From VXYL01 sp965199875 (GTDB taxonomy: Bacteria > Pseudomonadota > Gammaproteobacteria > Pseudomonadales > Azotimanducaceae), in assembly GCA_965199875.1 (NCBI GenBank), contig OZ241346.1, positions 4,278,001 to 4,342,000 of the forward strand: DNA of 64,000 nt, given 5' to 3'. Position numbers and translations under genes: made by a program. The notes under the pieces were generated by a model, which saw only the letters and a list, made by a program, of their open reading frames with translations, was not told where the DNA came from and searched no databases. This document shows positions 1 to 9,025 of the stretch, in pieces; the stretch's first letter is position 1, and every line of letters starts with the position of its first letter.

Positions 1-308
1 CCTCCGGTCGAGGTCTTGCGGCGGTGGCCAAGCTGCGCTTTCCCGGCTTGCATCCCGCGGCTGCAAAGTGGCTTGTCGACGAACGGAAGGTCAATGCCGT
101 GGGCATCGATACGGCCAGCATCGATTTCGGGCGGTCGAAGCTGTTCGAGACGCATCGCGTCCTCGCGGCGCATGAATTGCCCGTCTTCGAGAACGTCGCG
201 AACTTGGGTAGCCTGCCGGAGCAAGGCGCCTACGTCGTCGCCTTGCCCATGAACATCAAAGGCGGCAGCGGCGCCCCGGCGCGCATCTTGGGGCTGGTGC
301 CGCCATGA
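1..308 (+). CDS. Cyclase family protein (kynurenine formamidase-like), C-terminal part
   Basis: The reading frame is open from the left edge, so the N-terminus and the metal-binding HxGTHxD region lie outside the window. About 100 residues remain. They resemble the C-terminal half of the cyclase / kynurenine formamidase family, metal-dependent hydrolases of amide or ester bonds: FPGLHPAAAKWL, then VGIDTASIDFG, then ANLGSLPEQGAYVVALPM and a KGGSG-APARI tail typical of the family end. The substrate cannot be told from this fragment. The gene ends 160 bases before the SDR gene on the same strand, with an inverted repeat between them. Confidence 0.75.
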   Translation, partial: SGRGLAAVAKLRFPGLHPAAAKWLVDERKVNAVGIDTASIDFGRSKLFETHRVLAAHELPVFENVANLGSLPEQGAYVVALPMNIKGGSGAPARILGLVPP

Positions 309-350
309 GCAGCAAGCATCGTCGAACTGCACGAGCACGAGTGCATCTTC

Positions 351-370
351 CCAGCTAGCTGGCTAGCTGG
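351..370. repeat. Perfect inverted repeat between cyclase gene and SDR gene
   Basis: Two 8-base arms, CCAGCTAG and CTAGCTGG, flank a CTGG loop, so the site could form a GC-rich hairpin 43 bases after the cyclase stop. No T-run follows on either strand, so a rho-independent terminator is only weakly supported. A protein-binding palindrome is the alternative. Confidence 0.45.
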
Positions 371-468
371 GGCAAGGAAGCGGAACGAACGGCCAAGATG
401 CACTGTGAAGGGCCGCCCCTCTCAAGTAGGCTACGCTGCAAGACATCCATCCGCATCGAGGAGACGCC

Positions 469-1554
469 ATGCCCTCCGTATCGCCCGACGACGGCCCCGT
501 CGCCGTCACCGGCGCTTCCGGCTACATCGGTTCGCATGCGGTGGCAGCGCTGCTGAAGCGCGGCTACACCGTTCACGCCTGCCTCACCGACGATCGCAAC
601 GCCGAAAAGACCGCGCACCTGCTGGCCCTGGACAGCGCGGGCGGCCCCGGCAAGCTGCGCATCTTCGCCGCCGATCTGTTCGCCGCCGGCAGCTACGACA
701 AGCCGCTGGCGGACTGCTGCGCCGTGCTGCACGTCGGTTCGCCGCTTGGCTACGCCGGGCGCTACCAGCCGCGGCAAGTCTACGACGGCGCCGTCGCCGG
801 CACCGGCAACCTGCTGGACTCGGCGAGGAAGGCCGGCACCGTCAAGCGCTTCGTCTACACCAGTTCCTTCGCCGCCATCGGCCACCCGGCGCAGAGCGGC
901 TACGTGTTCACGGAGGACGACTGGGCCAGCGACGGTCGCCAGGGCGACGCCAACTGGAACGAGCAGAACATCGACAAGAACGGCGGCGTGGCCTACGCGA
1001 TGGCCAAGGTGGCCACCGAGCAGCAGGTGAACCGCGCCGCCGAGGAGGACGGCCGCTTCGACGCCGTTTCGGTGTGCCCGTGCGTGGTGCTCGGCCCGCT
1101 GCTGGCCAGGACGCAGGAAGGCGTGGGTTCCTGGCAGTACGCCGTGGCGAGAATGCTGGAAGGGCTGCCGTGTCCTCGCGGCTGGCAGGCGCTGTGGAAC
1201 ATCGTCGATGTGCGCGACGTCGCCGAGGCGCATGTGCTGATTGCCGAATCCGGCACCGTGAAGCCGAGTTCGCGCTATCAGCTGACGGCCACCGGGCGCA
1301 GCGGCGAACTGGACGTCTGGCAGCTTCAGGCGCATCTGCAGAACCTGTTCCCGAACATCCACGTCGGCGGCGCGCCGATGGAGATGCAGGAGTATCTGGA
1401 GCGGCGCGGCGGCCGCGTGCATGACGGCCCGCGCGCCTACTGCACCAAGGCGCGAACGGACCTCGGGCTCAAGACCCGATCCATCGAAGACACGCTGCAC
1501 GAGACCGGGCAGACGCTCATCCACTTGGGCCTTGCGGAACCTTCCTGGAAGTAG
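469..1554 (+). CDS. NAD(P)-dependent extended SDR (epimerase/dihydroflavonol-reductase-like)
   Basis: A 361-residue cytoplasmic oxidoreductase of the extended short-chain dehydrogenase family. The N-terminal Rossmann motif TGASGYIG (residues 14-21) binds NAD(P). The YAMAK tetrad motif (YxxxK) supplies the catalytic Tyr and Lys, and a VYTSS motif precedes it. The arrangement is that of dihydroflavonol-4-reductase / cinnamoyl-CoA-reductase-like enzymes that reduce a carbonyl next to a bulky group. The real substrate is unknown. The ATG start follows a GAGGAG-type ribosome site (cgaggagacgcc). It is transcribed toward manC, which converges from the other strand. Confidence 0.85.
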   Translation: MPSVSPDDGPVAVTGASGYIGSHAVAALLKRGYTVHACLTDDRNAEKTAHLLALDSAGGPGKLRIFAADLFAAGSYDKPLADCCAVLHVGSPLGYAGRYQPRQVYDGAVAGTGNLLDSARKAGTVKRFVYTSSFAAIGHPAQSGYVFTEDDWASDGRQGDANWNEQNIDKNGGVAYAMAKVATEQQVNRAAEEDGRFDAVSVCPCVVLGPLLARTQEGVGSWQYAVARMLEGLPCPRGWQALWNIVDVRDVAEAHVLIAESGTVKPSSRYQLTATGRSGELDVWQLQAHLQNLFPNIHVGGAPMEMQEYLERRGGRVHDGPRAYCTKARTDLGLKTRSIEDTLHETGQTLIHLGLAEPSWK

Positions 1555-1596
1555 CCGCGCCGGAGGACAACAAGAGGGCCTGCCGCTCTAGCTGCT

Positions 1597-1636
1597 GGTC
1601 GTCCGACATGGTCTCGTCTGCGAAAGGCGGACGACC
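1597..1636. terminator. Candidate bidirectional hairpin between convergent SDR and manC genes
   Basis: GGTCGTCCG (1597-1605) and CGGACGACC (1628-1636) are perfect 9-base inverted arms with a 22-base loop. The site lies between two convergent stop codons, where a shared terminator would be expected. There is no clear T-run and the loop is long, so this is tentative. Confidence 0.35.
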
Positions 1637-1656
1637 GCGACGCGAAGCCGTTGGTT

Positions 1657-3102
1657 CTACTCGCGTCCGTAGCGGTCGTCGAAGCGCACGATGTCGTTCT
1701 CGGAAAGCCGCTCGCCGACCTGCACTTCGATCACGTTCAGCAGGTCCGGGCCGCGGTTCGTCAGCCGGTGGCGGACGCCAGCGGGAATGTAGGTGGATTC
1801 GTCGGCGGCCACCACGAACGTCTCGTCGCCGCGTTGAACGAAGGCTTCGCCGCTTACCACCACCCAGTGTTCGGAGCGGTGGCGGTGCAGTTGCAGCGAC
1901 AGGGATTCGCCAGGGCGCACGGTGATGCGCTTGACCAGGTAGCCGCCGCCGCGGTTGAACGTTTCCGCATGGCCCCACGGGCGATAGGCGGTGGTGTGTT
2001 CCAGGTGTTCGCTGCGCGAGCGCTGGCGCAGTTCCTCCACCACCGCCTTCACCTCCTGGGCATGGCTCTTCGCCGCCACCAGCACGGCATCCGGCGTCTC
2101 CACCACCACGGCGCCGTCCAGGCCTACCGCCGCGATCAGCCGATCGCCGCCGGACAGGTAGCAGTCCCGGGTGTCGACGGCGATGACGTCGCCGCGCACG
2201 CTGTTGCCTTGGGCGTCCTGCTCCTGGCTGTCGGCCAGCGCGTTCCAGGAACCGAGATCGCTCCACTGCAAGTCCGCCGGCACCACCAGCGCCTTCGCCG
2301 TCTTCTCCATGATCGCGTAGTCGATGGATTCGGCCGGACAGTGGTGGAACTCCGCGCCGGGGCGGTGGAAGTCCAAGTCCCGCTGTTCGCTGGCGACGGC
2401 TTCGACGCAGGCCTGGTGGATGTCCGGACGAAACGCCTCGAGTTCTTGCAGGTAGACGCTGGCGCGAACCATGAACATGCCGCTGTTCCAGCAGTAGCCG
2501 CCAGCGGCAAGATAGTCCCGCGCCCGCTGTTGCGAAGGCTTTTCCGTAAACGCTTCGACGTTGAAGACGCCCTCGGCGCCGGGCTCGGCCGCGCCGATGC
2601 GAATGTAGCCGTAGTTGGTCTCCGGCCGGCTCGGCTCGACCCCGAACGTTGCGATGCGGCCAGCGCCGACATGCGGCAGCGCGCGTTGCACGGCGTCCTC
2701 GAAGGCGGCGACGGCGCCGATGTGGCCGTCGGCAGGCAGCGCCAGCAGGATCGGGTCATCGTCGATGGCGCGCAGCGCCGCCAGACACAGCGCCGGGGCC
2801 GTGTTGCGCGACGCCGGCTCCACGACGATGGCGCCGACGTCGACGCCCAGCTCCTGGCATTGTTCGGCGACGATGAAACGATGGCTGTGGTTGCAGACCA
2901 CGATCGGCGGCGAGTGCGCCAGGCCCCGCAGCAGCATCAGCGTGGACTGCATCATCGTCCGCTCGCCAACGAGCTTGAGGAACTGCTTGGGATACTGCTC
3001 CCGGGACAGCGGCCAGAGGCGCGTGCCGGAACCACCCGCCAGCACGACCGGCAGAATGCGCTGCACCACTTCCTCCCCCTTGGCGACCTTGGCTTCGACC
3101 AT
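1657..3102 (-). CDS. manC: Mannose-1-phosphate guanylyltransferase / mannose-6-phosphate isomerase
   Basis: A bifunctional type II enzyme that makes GDP-mannose for polysaccharides. The N-terminal nucleotidyltransferase domain opens with LAGGSGTRLWPLSRE and continues with YPKQFL, the signature of GMP-PMI enzymes (AlgA, XanB, ManC). A C-terminal cupin phosphomannose isomerase domain carries the QLHRHRSEHW metal-binding motif and YIPAGVRHR. About 481 residues, close to the usual 470-480. The start is ambiguous: ATG at 3102 has no good ribosome site, whereas GTG at 3066 lies just behind GGGGAGGA in the mRNA and begins directly at the catalytic domain. The gene is divergent from the PDZ gene and no other polysaccharide genes are adjacent. 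Confidence 0.93.
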   Translation of the reverse strand: MVEAKVAKGEEVVQRILPVVLAGGSGTRLWPLSREQYPKQFLKLVGERTMMQSTLMLLRGLAHSPPIVVCNHSHRFIVAEQCQELGVDVGAIVVEPASRNTAPALCLAALRAIDDDPILLALPADGHIGAVAAFEDAVQRALPHVGAGRIATFGVEPSRPETNYGYIRIGAAEPGAEGVFNVEAFTEKPSQQRARDYLAAGGYCWNSGMFMVRASVYLQELEAFRPDIHQACVEAVASEQRDLDFHRPGAEFHHCPAESIDYAIMEKTAKALVVPADLQWSDLGSWNALADSQEQDAQGNSVRGDVIAVDTRDCYLSGGDRLIAAVGLDGAVVVETPDAVLVAAKSHAQEVKAVVEELRQRSRSEHLEHTTAYRPWGHAETFNRGGGYLVKRITVRPGESLSLQLHRHRSEHWVVVSGEAFVQRGDETFVVAADESTYIPAGVRHRLTNRGPDLLNVIEVQVGERLSENDIVRFDDRYGRE

Positions 3103-3252
3103 GCAGCGCACAGTGTACGCGAGACGGGCGCCGTTCGGCGTGCCGAAGACGAAGCGCACGAAGCGCGAACCTTGCGCGAAGCGTGCAACCTTTCGTCGTT
3201 GCGCCATCTAATGGTCATGTCTCGACAGACCCAGTTCAAGAAGGAGAACCGC

Positions 3253-4176
3253 ATGAAGACCATGCTTAGCCTGCTGGCCATGCTGGTGTGCCTGGGCGTT
3301 TCCGCCCAGGACGATCAGCAGCACGACGCGCAGCTCACGGCCGCCAAGGAAGCCGAGGAGGCCCGGGAACACCGCTTGGCCGAGGCACAGGAACGGCTGG
3401 CCAAGGCGCAGGAACGGTTCGCGGAAGCCGCCAAGACGGTGGCGGACATCACCGCCGAACGGGTGCGCGAATGGCGGCCGAAGCGAGCATTCCTGGGCGT
3501 GCTGATCGCTCGCCACGACGAGGACGGCATTCGCGTTGCCGGCGTTTCGCCCGACAGCGGCGCCGAGGTGGCCGGCATCGAGACCGACGACGTCATCGTG
3601 GCCATCGGCGAAGAGTCGCTGCTGGGTTCGGACCGGCCGCTCAAGATACTGTATGGCGTCTTGGACGACACCAACCCCGGCGACAGCGTCGAACTGGTGG
3701 TGCTGCGCGACGGCGAAGAACATCGCTTCGACGTGGCTACCACGGCCTACGCGGCGAATCCCCGCAAGCACTGGCAATGGCGGGGCTCGTTCGGGGATCT
3801 GGACTGGCCGGGCAAGGGCTTTCTCTGGCGCCGCGACGACGGCCCCAAGCTGGTGGAAATGGAGGTGGGCCGGCACGGCGCGCTGAAGCTGGCGGACATC
3901 GGCGAAGATCTTGGCGACTACTTCGGCGTGGATGCCGGCGTGCTGGTGCTGGATACGCCGGCGGGCAGCGAACTGAAGCCGGGCGACATCCTCAAGCGCA
4001 TCGCCGGCGCGGCGGTGTCCTCGTCGAACGACGCCTACGGTCTGCTCAAGAGCCTGGAGGCCGAAGCGGAAGCCGAGGTGCGGCGCAAGAACCGCAAGGT
4101 GGTGGTGAACGTCGAGCCGCTAGGTGCCGACATCGTCGACCGCGAGATGATCATCGAGTTGGAGGACGAGGACTAG
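3253..4176 (+). CDS. Secreted protein with coiled coil and two PDZ domains
   Basis: A 307-residue protein that starts with a short signal peptide (positively charged MKT, then LLAMLVCLGVSA) and a likely cleavage near residue 18. Residues of about 25-60 are an Ala/Glu/Lys/Arg-rich helix with heptad-like repeats (EAREHRLAEAQERLAKAQ), likely a coiled coil. A PDZ domain follows (FLGVLIA, then SGAEVAGIETDDVIVAIG). A second, weaker PDZ-like fold near the C-terminus contains LKPGDILKRIAG. There is no protease domain, so it is probably an envelope adaptor rather than a DegP-type enzyme. The ATG at 3253 follows AAGGAG closely; the longer open frame upstream is antisense to manC and is not coding. Confidence 0.8.
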   Translation: MKTMLSLLAMLVCLGVSAQDDQQHDAQLTAAKEAEEAREHRLAEAQERLAKAQERFAEAAKTVADITAERVREWRPKRAFLGVLIARHDEDGIRVAGVSPDSGAEVAGIETDDVIVAIGEESLLGSDRPLKILYGVLDDTNPGDSVELVVLRDGEEHRFDVATTAYAANPRKHWQWRGSFGDLDWPGKGFLWRRDDGPKLVEMEVGRHGALKLADIGEDLGDYFGVDAGVLVLDTPAGSELKPGDILKRIAGAAVSSSNDAYGLLKSLEAEAEAEVRRKNRKVVVNVEPLGADIVDREMIIELEDED

Positions 4177-4321
4177 CGACGCCGCCCCGTTCCTCAACCG
4201 TCCCGCGACGACGCGGCGATTTCCTACGTGAAATGGGTACGTCGCCGAACGGCCTCTCAAGGCGTTAGCCTGGCTTTACTGCGAAGGCTGGCGAGGTTCG
4301 CCACGCTTGCCGAACCACACG

Positions 4322-4831
4322 TCACCGGCTGCGCCAATGCGCGACCGCCAGCGCCAACAGTCCGACGAAGCCCAGCAAAGCCAACGCGGGAATCGTCGCC
4401 GACTGGTCGGCGCACTCCCCGGTGCCCATCGTCATCTTCTCCAGGATGTCCATGAGCGGATAGGCGGCGACCATGTAGGCGAAGTCCACGCCGCAGCTGG
4501 ACACCTCGCCAGCAAACGGCGACAGCAGGTAGAGGTGCCGGATCGAGAATCCGCCGCCGGCCAGCGCGGCGACTGCCATCGCCAGCGGATAGACGCCGAG
4601 GCGCGGGTTGTGCGCGAAGCCCAGGAGCGCCGTCAACCCGGCCAGCAGCACCAGCAGCCGCTGGGTCAGGCACAAGGCGCACGGCGCCTGGCCGAAGCCG
4701 TATTCCAGGACGATAGCCGCCGCCGCCAGCAAGCCGGCCCAAGCGACGCCCGCCAGGCCCCACGCCTCCGGCGGGCTTGCCGGGACGGTCTGGCGACCGT
4801 TCTCGACGAGCCGTCGAATCCAGCTGTTCAT
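4322..4831 (-). CDS. dsbB: Disulfide bond formation protein B
   Basis: A 169-residue inner-membrane quinone reductase that re-oxidises DsbA. Four hydrophobic segments are visible. The first redox pair is Cys51-Ala-Leu-Cys54 (CALC) at the start of the first periplasmic loop. The second pair is Cys113 and Cys140 in the second loop, as in the family. It lies just downstream of mrcA on the same strand with a 24-base gap and may be co-transcribed. No dsbA is seen in the window. Confidence 0.93.
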   Translation of the reverse strand: MNSWIRRLVENGRQTVPASPPEAWGLAGVAWAGLLAAAAIVLEYGFGQAPCALCLTQRLLVLLAGLTALLGFAHNPRLGVYPLAMAVAALAGGGFSIRHLYLLSPFAGEVSSCGVDFAYMVAAYPLMDILEKMTMGTGECADQSATIPALALLGFVGLLALAVAHWRSR

Positions 4832-4855
4832 GCGTTCCTCGCAGCCCGCTGTCGT

Positions 4856-7366
4856 TTAGAAAATGTCCTCTGGCCGAACCGCGTCCACCGCGCCCGGTCG
4901 GGACGCCTGCCGGCCCGATCCGGTGGGTAGATTGTCGGCGAAGAAGACCTCGAAGACGGCATCCGGATCGTCCGCCGAAGCCCGCCGGCCGGTGCTCGGC
5001 GCGACTTTGACGCTGACCACGTCGTCGGGCATCAGCCGCTCCACCACCGGCAGCTCGGCCAGTGCGCCGCGCATGAAGTCGATCCAGATGGGCAGCGGCG
5101 TGGTGGAACCGTACTCCCGCTCGCCCATCGGCCGCAGATCGTCGAAGCCAACCCACACCGACACCGCCAAGTTCGGATGGTAGCCGTTGAACCAGGTGTC
5201 CGTCGCCTGGTCCGTGGTGCCGGTCTTGCCAGCGATGTCGACGCGGTTTAGCACCCGCGCCCGGCGCCCGGTGCCGCGCTTGATGACATCCTGCAGCAGG
5301 CTGTTCATCACGAACGCATTGCGCTCGTCGATCACCCGGCGCGCCGGCGGCGCGACGACGGGCGCGTCTTCGCTCGGCGCTGGTTCGGCGGCGCCCGCTG
5401 CCGGGCAGTCGCGGCACACCCGAGGGTGTGCCGGCTGCCAGGCGACGGCGCCATCGAGCCGTTCGACCCGTTCGATCACGTGGGGTTCGACCCGAAAGCC
5501 GCCGTTGGCCAGCACCGCGTAGGCGCTGGCCATCTCCAACGGCGTGAAGGTCATGGTGCCGCCGCCGATCGCCAGCTGGGTGTTGCGCGGCATGGCCGAG
5601 GTGTCGAAGCCGAAGCGCCGGGCGTGGTCGATGATGGAGCGATGCCCGACTTGCATCATCACCTGCATGGAAACCACGTTGCGCGACTGGTAGAAGGCTT
5701 GGCGCAAGGGCATGGGGCCGCGGAAGTCGCCGCTGTCGTTGCGTGGCCGGTAGGCGGTTTCCAGGTTGTCGTCGTTGAACACCAGCGGCGAGTCCCAGAA
5801 GATGGTGGCCGGCGTGACGCCGTTTTCCAGCGCCGCCGAGTAGACGAACGGCTTGAAGCCGGAACCCGGCTGCCGCTTCGCCTGCAGGGCGTGGTTGAAC
5901 TGGTTGCTGTGGAAGTCCCAGCCGCCGACCATCGCGCGCACGCTGCCGGTGTCGGCGTCGAGCGCTACCAGCGCGCCTTGGATGTCCGGCAGTTGCGCCA
6001 GGCGCCAGCTGTCGTCCCGGCGCTCGATGCGCACCACCTCTCCCGGCGCCACCACGTCCGCCGCCTCCTGCGGGGCCTGGCCGACGGTGTCCGCGTCGAT
6101 GTGGCGCCGCCAGCGCAGGCCCGACCAGGGCAGTTGCACCGTGTCGCCGCTCTTGCGCAGCACCTCGGCGGTTTCTTCGTCCACCGCCACGACGACGGCC
6201 GGCTCCAGACCGCCGACGATGCGGCTGTCGGCGAGTTCCCGAAGCGCGGCCGTATCCACGCCGCTGCCGTCGCCGAGACCGGGAAGCGCCACGCGGCGTT
6301 CTGCGCCGCGGTAGCCGTGTCGCCGGTCGTAGCTGACCAAGCCGTCGCGCAGCGCCCGCTGGGCGGCGGCCTGCAATTCGGAATCCAGCGTGGTGTGGGC
6401 GACGTAGCCCGAATAGATGTCGGTTCCATAGCGCTCGATGAGCTGCTGGCGCACCCACTCCGCCGGGTAGGGCGCCGGCAGATCGATGCCGCGCTCGAAC
6501 ACCCTGGCGGTGATCGGCGCGGCCACCGCCTGCTGGTACTCGCCATCGGCGACCGCGCCCTGCTGAAGCATTCGACGCAGCACCAGATTGCGCCGCTTCA
6601 GCGCCCACTCGGGGCCGTTGATGGGATTGCCGGCTTCCGGCTTCTTGATGATGCCGGCCAGCATCGCCAGCTGCGCTAGGCCGAGCTCGCCAACCGGCTT
6701 GCCGTAGTAGGTGAAGGCCGCCGCCTGCACCCCGTAGGCGTGCTTGCCGAAGGACATGATGTTGACGTAGAGCTCGAGGATCTGCTCTTTGCTGAGTTCC
6801 CGCTCCACCTTGACGGCCAGCAGCATCTCTTTGAATTTGCGGATGAACTGCTGCTTGTGGCTGAACGAGACGATCTTCGCCAGCTGCATCGTCAAGGTGC
6901 TTGCGCCGGTGCGCACGTCGGAGGTGAACAAGCCCACGAAGTCGTTGGCCAGGGAGATGAAGTCGATGCCGCCGTGGTCGTAGAAGCGCTTGTCTTCGGT
7001 GTTGACGAGGCCGGCCAGGAAGTGCCGGGGCACGTCCGCCAGCGCGATGGGTATCAGCCGCCGGTTGCCGAACTCGCCGATCAGCAGGCCGTCGGCCGTG
7101 TAGATCCGCAGCGGCGTCTCGAATTGGTAATGTCTGTAGGTGTCAGTGGACGGAATCTGCGGATCCAAGTAGAGAAAAACTGACGCCAATCCGAGAGATA
7201 ACGTACAGACGCCCGCCCCCGCCAGCCACAAAATAGCCCATAGAACGGGTCGCAGCCGCTGCCTCGCGGCCAAACCGAACCGCGTTGCGCCGAAGCGCGC
7301 GTTGGCGAAGCGCCCGAACGGCCTCGGGCTGCGAAGCATCCGGTTGCTGGCGCGTTGTCGGGGCAC
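4856..7366 (-). CDS. mrcA: Penicillin-binding protein 1A (bifunctional glycosyltransferase/transpeptidase)
   Basis: An 836-residue class A PBP that polymerises and cross-links peptidoglycan. One membrane anchor spans residues of about 40-66. The GT51 glycosyltransferase domain carries Glu124-Asp125 in TEDKRFYDHGG and GASTLTMQLAK. A loop domain of the PBP1A/OB type follows. The transpeptidase domain has the SxxK motif at Ser502-Lys505 (GSGFK), SxN at 561-563 (SRN) and a KTGTT motif. The GTG at 7366 sits behind AAGG; an ATG at 7339 is the alternative. It is divergent from pilM, the arrangement seen in many gammaproteobacteria. Only 50 bases separate the two starts, so their promoters must overlap or lie inside the genes. 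Confidence 0.96.
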   Translation of the reverse strand: MPRQRASNRMLRSPRPFGRFANARFGATRFGLAARQRLRPVLWAILWLAGAGVCTLSLGLASVFLYLDPQIPSTDTYRHYQFETPLRIYTADGLLIGEFGNRRLIPIALADVPRHFLAGLVNTEDKRFYDHGGIDFISLANDFVGLFTSDVRTGASTLTMQLAKIVSFSHKQQFIRKFKEMLLAVKVERELSKEQILELYVNIMSFGKHAYGVQAAAFTYYGKPVGELGLAQLAMLAGIIKKPEAGNPINGPEWALKRRNLVLRRMLQQGAVADGEYQQAVAAPITARVFERGIDLPAPYPAEWVRQQLIERYGTDIYSGYVAHTTLDSELQAAAQRALRDGLVSYDRRHGYRGAERRVALPGLGDGSGVDTAALRELADSRIVGGLEPAVVVAVDEETAEVLRKSGDTVQLPWSGLRWRRHIDADTVGQAPQEAADVVAPGEVVRIERRDDSWRLAQLPDIQGALVALDADTGSVRAMVGGWDFHSNQFNHALQAKRQPGSGFKPFVYSAALENGVTPATIFWDSPLVFNDDNLETAYRPRNDSGDFRGPMPLRQAFYQSRNVVSMQVMMQVGHRSIIDHARRFGFDTSAMPRNTQLAIGGGTMTFTPLEMASAYAVLANGGFRVEPHVIERVERLDGAVAWQPAHPRVCRDCPAAGAAEPAPSEDAPVVAPPARRVIDERNAFVMNSLLQDVIKRGTGRRARVLNRVDIAGKTGTTDQATDTWFNGYHPNLAVSVWVGFDDLRPMGEREYGSTTPLPIWIDFMRGALAELPVVERLMPDDVVSVKVAPSTGRRASADDPDAVFEVFFADNLPTGSGRQASRPGAVDAVRPEDIF

Positions 7367-7416
7367 TTGGCGACCTTGGACCTAAAGGAAGTTGACTGAA
7401 CGCTTGGTGGAGCTTA

Positions 7417-8439
7417 ATGCAAGTGAGACTGTTTTCCCCCGCTTCGGGTTCCTTGCTGGGCGTCGACATCGGCGCGTCGGCGGTGAAGCTCGTCGAGCTG
7501 TCGCATCGCGCCGCCGGCGGCCGCGTGGAGGCGTGGGCCGTCGCGCCGTTGCCGGCGAACGTCGTGAGCGCCGGCAACGTCGGCGATGTCGCCGTCGTGG
7601 GCGACGCGATCCGTCGCGCCGTCAAGCAAGCCGGCAGCCGCGCGAAGCGTGCGGCCGTGGCGGTTGCCGGTTCGGCAGCGGCAACCCGAACGCTGTCCTT
7701 CGACGCCGCGCTGACGGACGCGGAGCTGGAAGCGGAAGTCGCCCTCGAGGCCGAGGACAACCTGCCCTTCGACGACGCCCGCCTCGCCGTGGACTTCCAG
7801 GTCATGCATCTGTCTGCGGAAGACCCGTCGAAGGTGGACGTCCTGCTGACCGCCTGCCGCCAGGAACACGTCGCCGCCCGCGAAGCGGCGTTGCGGCGCG
7901 GCGGACTGAAAACCGTGGCCGTGGATGTCGAAACGTACTGTCTGCACCGCGCGCTTCGCGCCAGGCCGCGCACCGTCGCCGAGCAGCCCGTCGCGCTGGT
8001 CGACATCGGCGCCGAGCGCACCTCGCTCTCGATCTTCCAGGACGAAGCCGCGATCTTCACCCGCGAAGAGACGCTCGATGCCACCGGCCTTGCCGAGAGC
8101 AGGCTGCCGACCACGGAAACGACATCGCCGTGGCACATGGCAGCAGGCTCGGTGGACGCGGTGCTGCAACTGATCTCGCGGCTGCTGCGGCTTGGCGAGG
8201 CGGCGCTCGGCAACCAGCCCGTTGCCGGTTTGCTGATCGCCGGCGGCGGCGCCCGGGTCGAAGGGCTGGCCGACCTGGCGGCGCAGCGTCTGCAACGCCC
8301 CGTCGAGGTGGCCGATCCCTTTGCCGACATGGAGGTCTCCGAGCGCATCGACCGGGCCGCGTTGGCGGCACACGCCCCGGCGCTGACGACCGCTTGCGGC
8401 CTGGCGCTCTTCGACGGCCCCACGAGCGGGAGCGCTTGA
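7417..8439 (+). CDS. pilM: Type IV pilus inner-membrane platform protein PilM
   Basis: A 340-residue actin-like cytoplasmic ATPase-fold protein that recruits PilN to the type IV pilus assembly platform. The N-terminal phosphate-binding motif GVDIGASAVKLVEL and the later VDIGAERTSL segment are characteristic of the PilM/FtsA fold. A C-terminal glycine-rich IAGGGARVEGL follows. It is the first gene of a five-gene pil cluster; pilN starts 1 base after its stop, so translation is probably coupled. The start ATG is preceded by a GGTGGAG ribosome site. Confidence 0.95.
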   Translation: MQVRLFSPASGSLLGVDIGASAVKLVELSHRAAGGRVEAWAVAPLPANVVSAGNVGDVAVVGDAIRRAVKQAGSRAKRAAVAVAGSAAATRTLSFDAALTDAELEAEVALEAEDNLPFDDARLAVDFQVMHLSAEDPSKVDVLLTACRQEHVAAREAALRRGGLKTVAVDVETYCLHRALRARPRTVAEQPVALVDIGAERTSLSIFQDEAAIFTREETLDATGLAESRLPTTETTSPWHMAAGSVDAVLQLISRLLRLGEAALGNQPVAGLLIAGGGARVEGLADLAAQRLQRPVEVADPFADMEVSERIDRAALAAHAPALTTACGLALFDGPTSGSA

Positions 8440-8440
8440 C

Positions 8441-9025
8441 ATGACGCCCGGTGTCAACCTGCTGCCTTGGCGTCGGCGCCGCCGTCAGCGGCAGCGCAAC
8501 GTCTTCGTCGGCCAACTGCTGGCCACCGCTGTTTCGGCGGCGGCGGCAATCGGCGCGATGGAGTTCGTTCTCGAAGGCCGCGTGGATGATCGCAAGCGGC
8601 GCCAGTTGGCCGTGCGCGAGCAAATTCGCGGTTTCGACGAGCGCATCGCGGAGCTGGACGTCGAGCGTCGCGGCCACGACGATCTGCGCGCCCGTTTCCA
8701 GCACCTGCGGCAGCTTTGGCGCGATCGCGCCATCGCCGTGGGCGTTCTGGACGCCCTGGCGCAGACGCTTGCCGTCGGCGCCCACTACACCGCGATCGCG
8801 AAACGGGGCAACGTGCTCAGCGTTCAAGGCGTTGCCGCCGGCAACGACCGCGTGGCGCAACTCATGGGCAATCTCGGCGCCTCGCACTGGTTCGACGAGC
8901 CGCGGCTGCAACGCATCGGCAACACGCCGGAGGCGATCTACGGCAGTCGCTCGGCGACTTTCGAGATCAGCGTCGCCGTGACGCCCCCGCACGAACGAGA
9001 GGTGGCCCATGACGCTGGAACCTAG
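8441..9025 (+). CDS. pilN: Type IV pilus assembly protein PilN
   Basis: A 194-residue bitopic membrane protein linking PilM to PilO. The cytoplasmic N-terminus contains GVNLLPWRRRR, the conserved PilM-binding motif, followed by one membrane helix (residues of about 24-42) and a periplasmic coiled coil and ferredoxin-like fold. It overlaps pilO by 17 bases. The position between pilM and pilO supports the call more than sequence identity, since PilN proteins are weakly conserved. Confidence 0.93.
   Translation: MTPGVNLLPWRRRRRQRQRNVFVGQLLATAVSAAAAIGAMEFVLEGRVDDRKRRQLAVREQIRGFDERIAELDVERRGHDDLRARFQHLRQLWRDRAIAVGVLDALAQTLAVGAHYTAIAKRGNVLSVQGVAAGNDRVAQLMGNLGASHWFDEPRLQRIGNTPEAIYGSRSATFEISVAVTPPHEREVAHDAGT

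Noticed and set aside
1651..3252. Long plus-strand open frame continuing into the PDZ gene
   Set aside because: It is antisense to manC and shows no conserved features; the real gene begins at the signal peptide ATG at 3253 behind AAGGAG.
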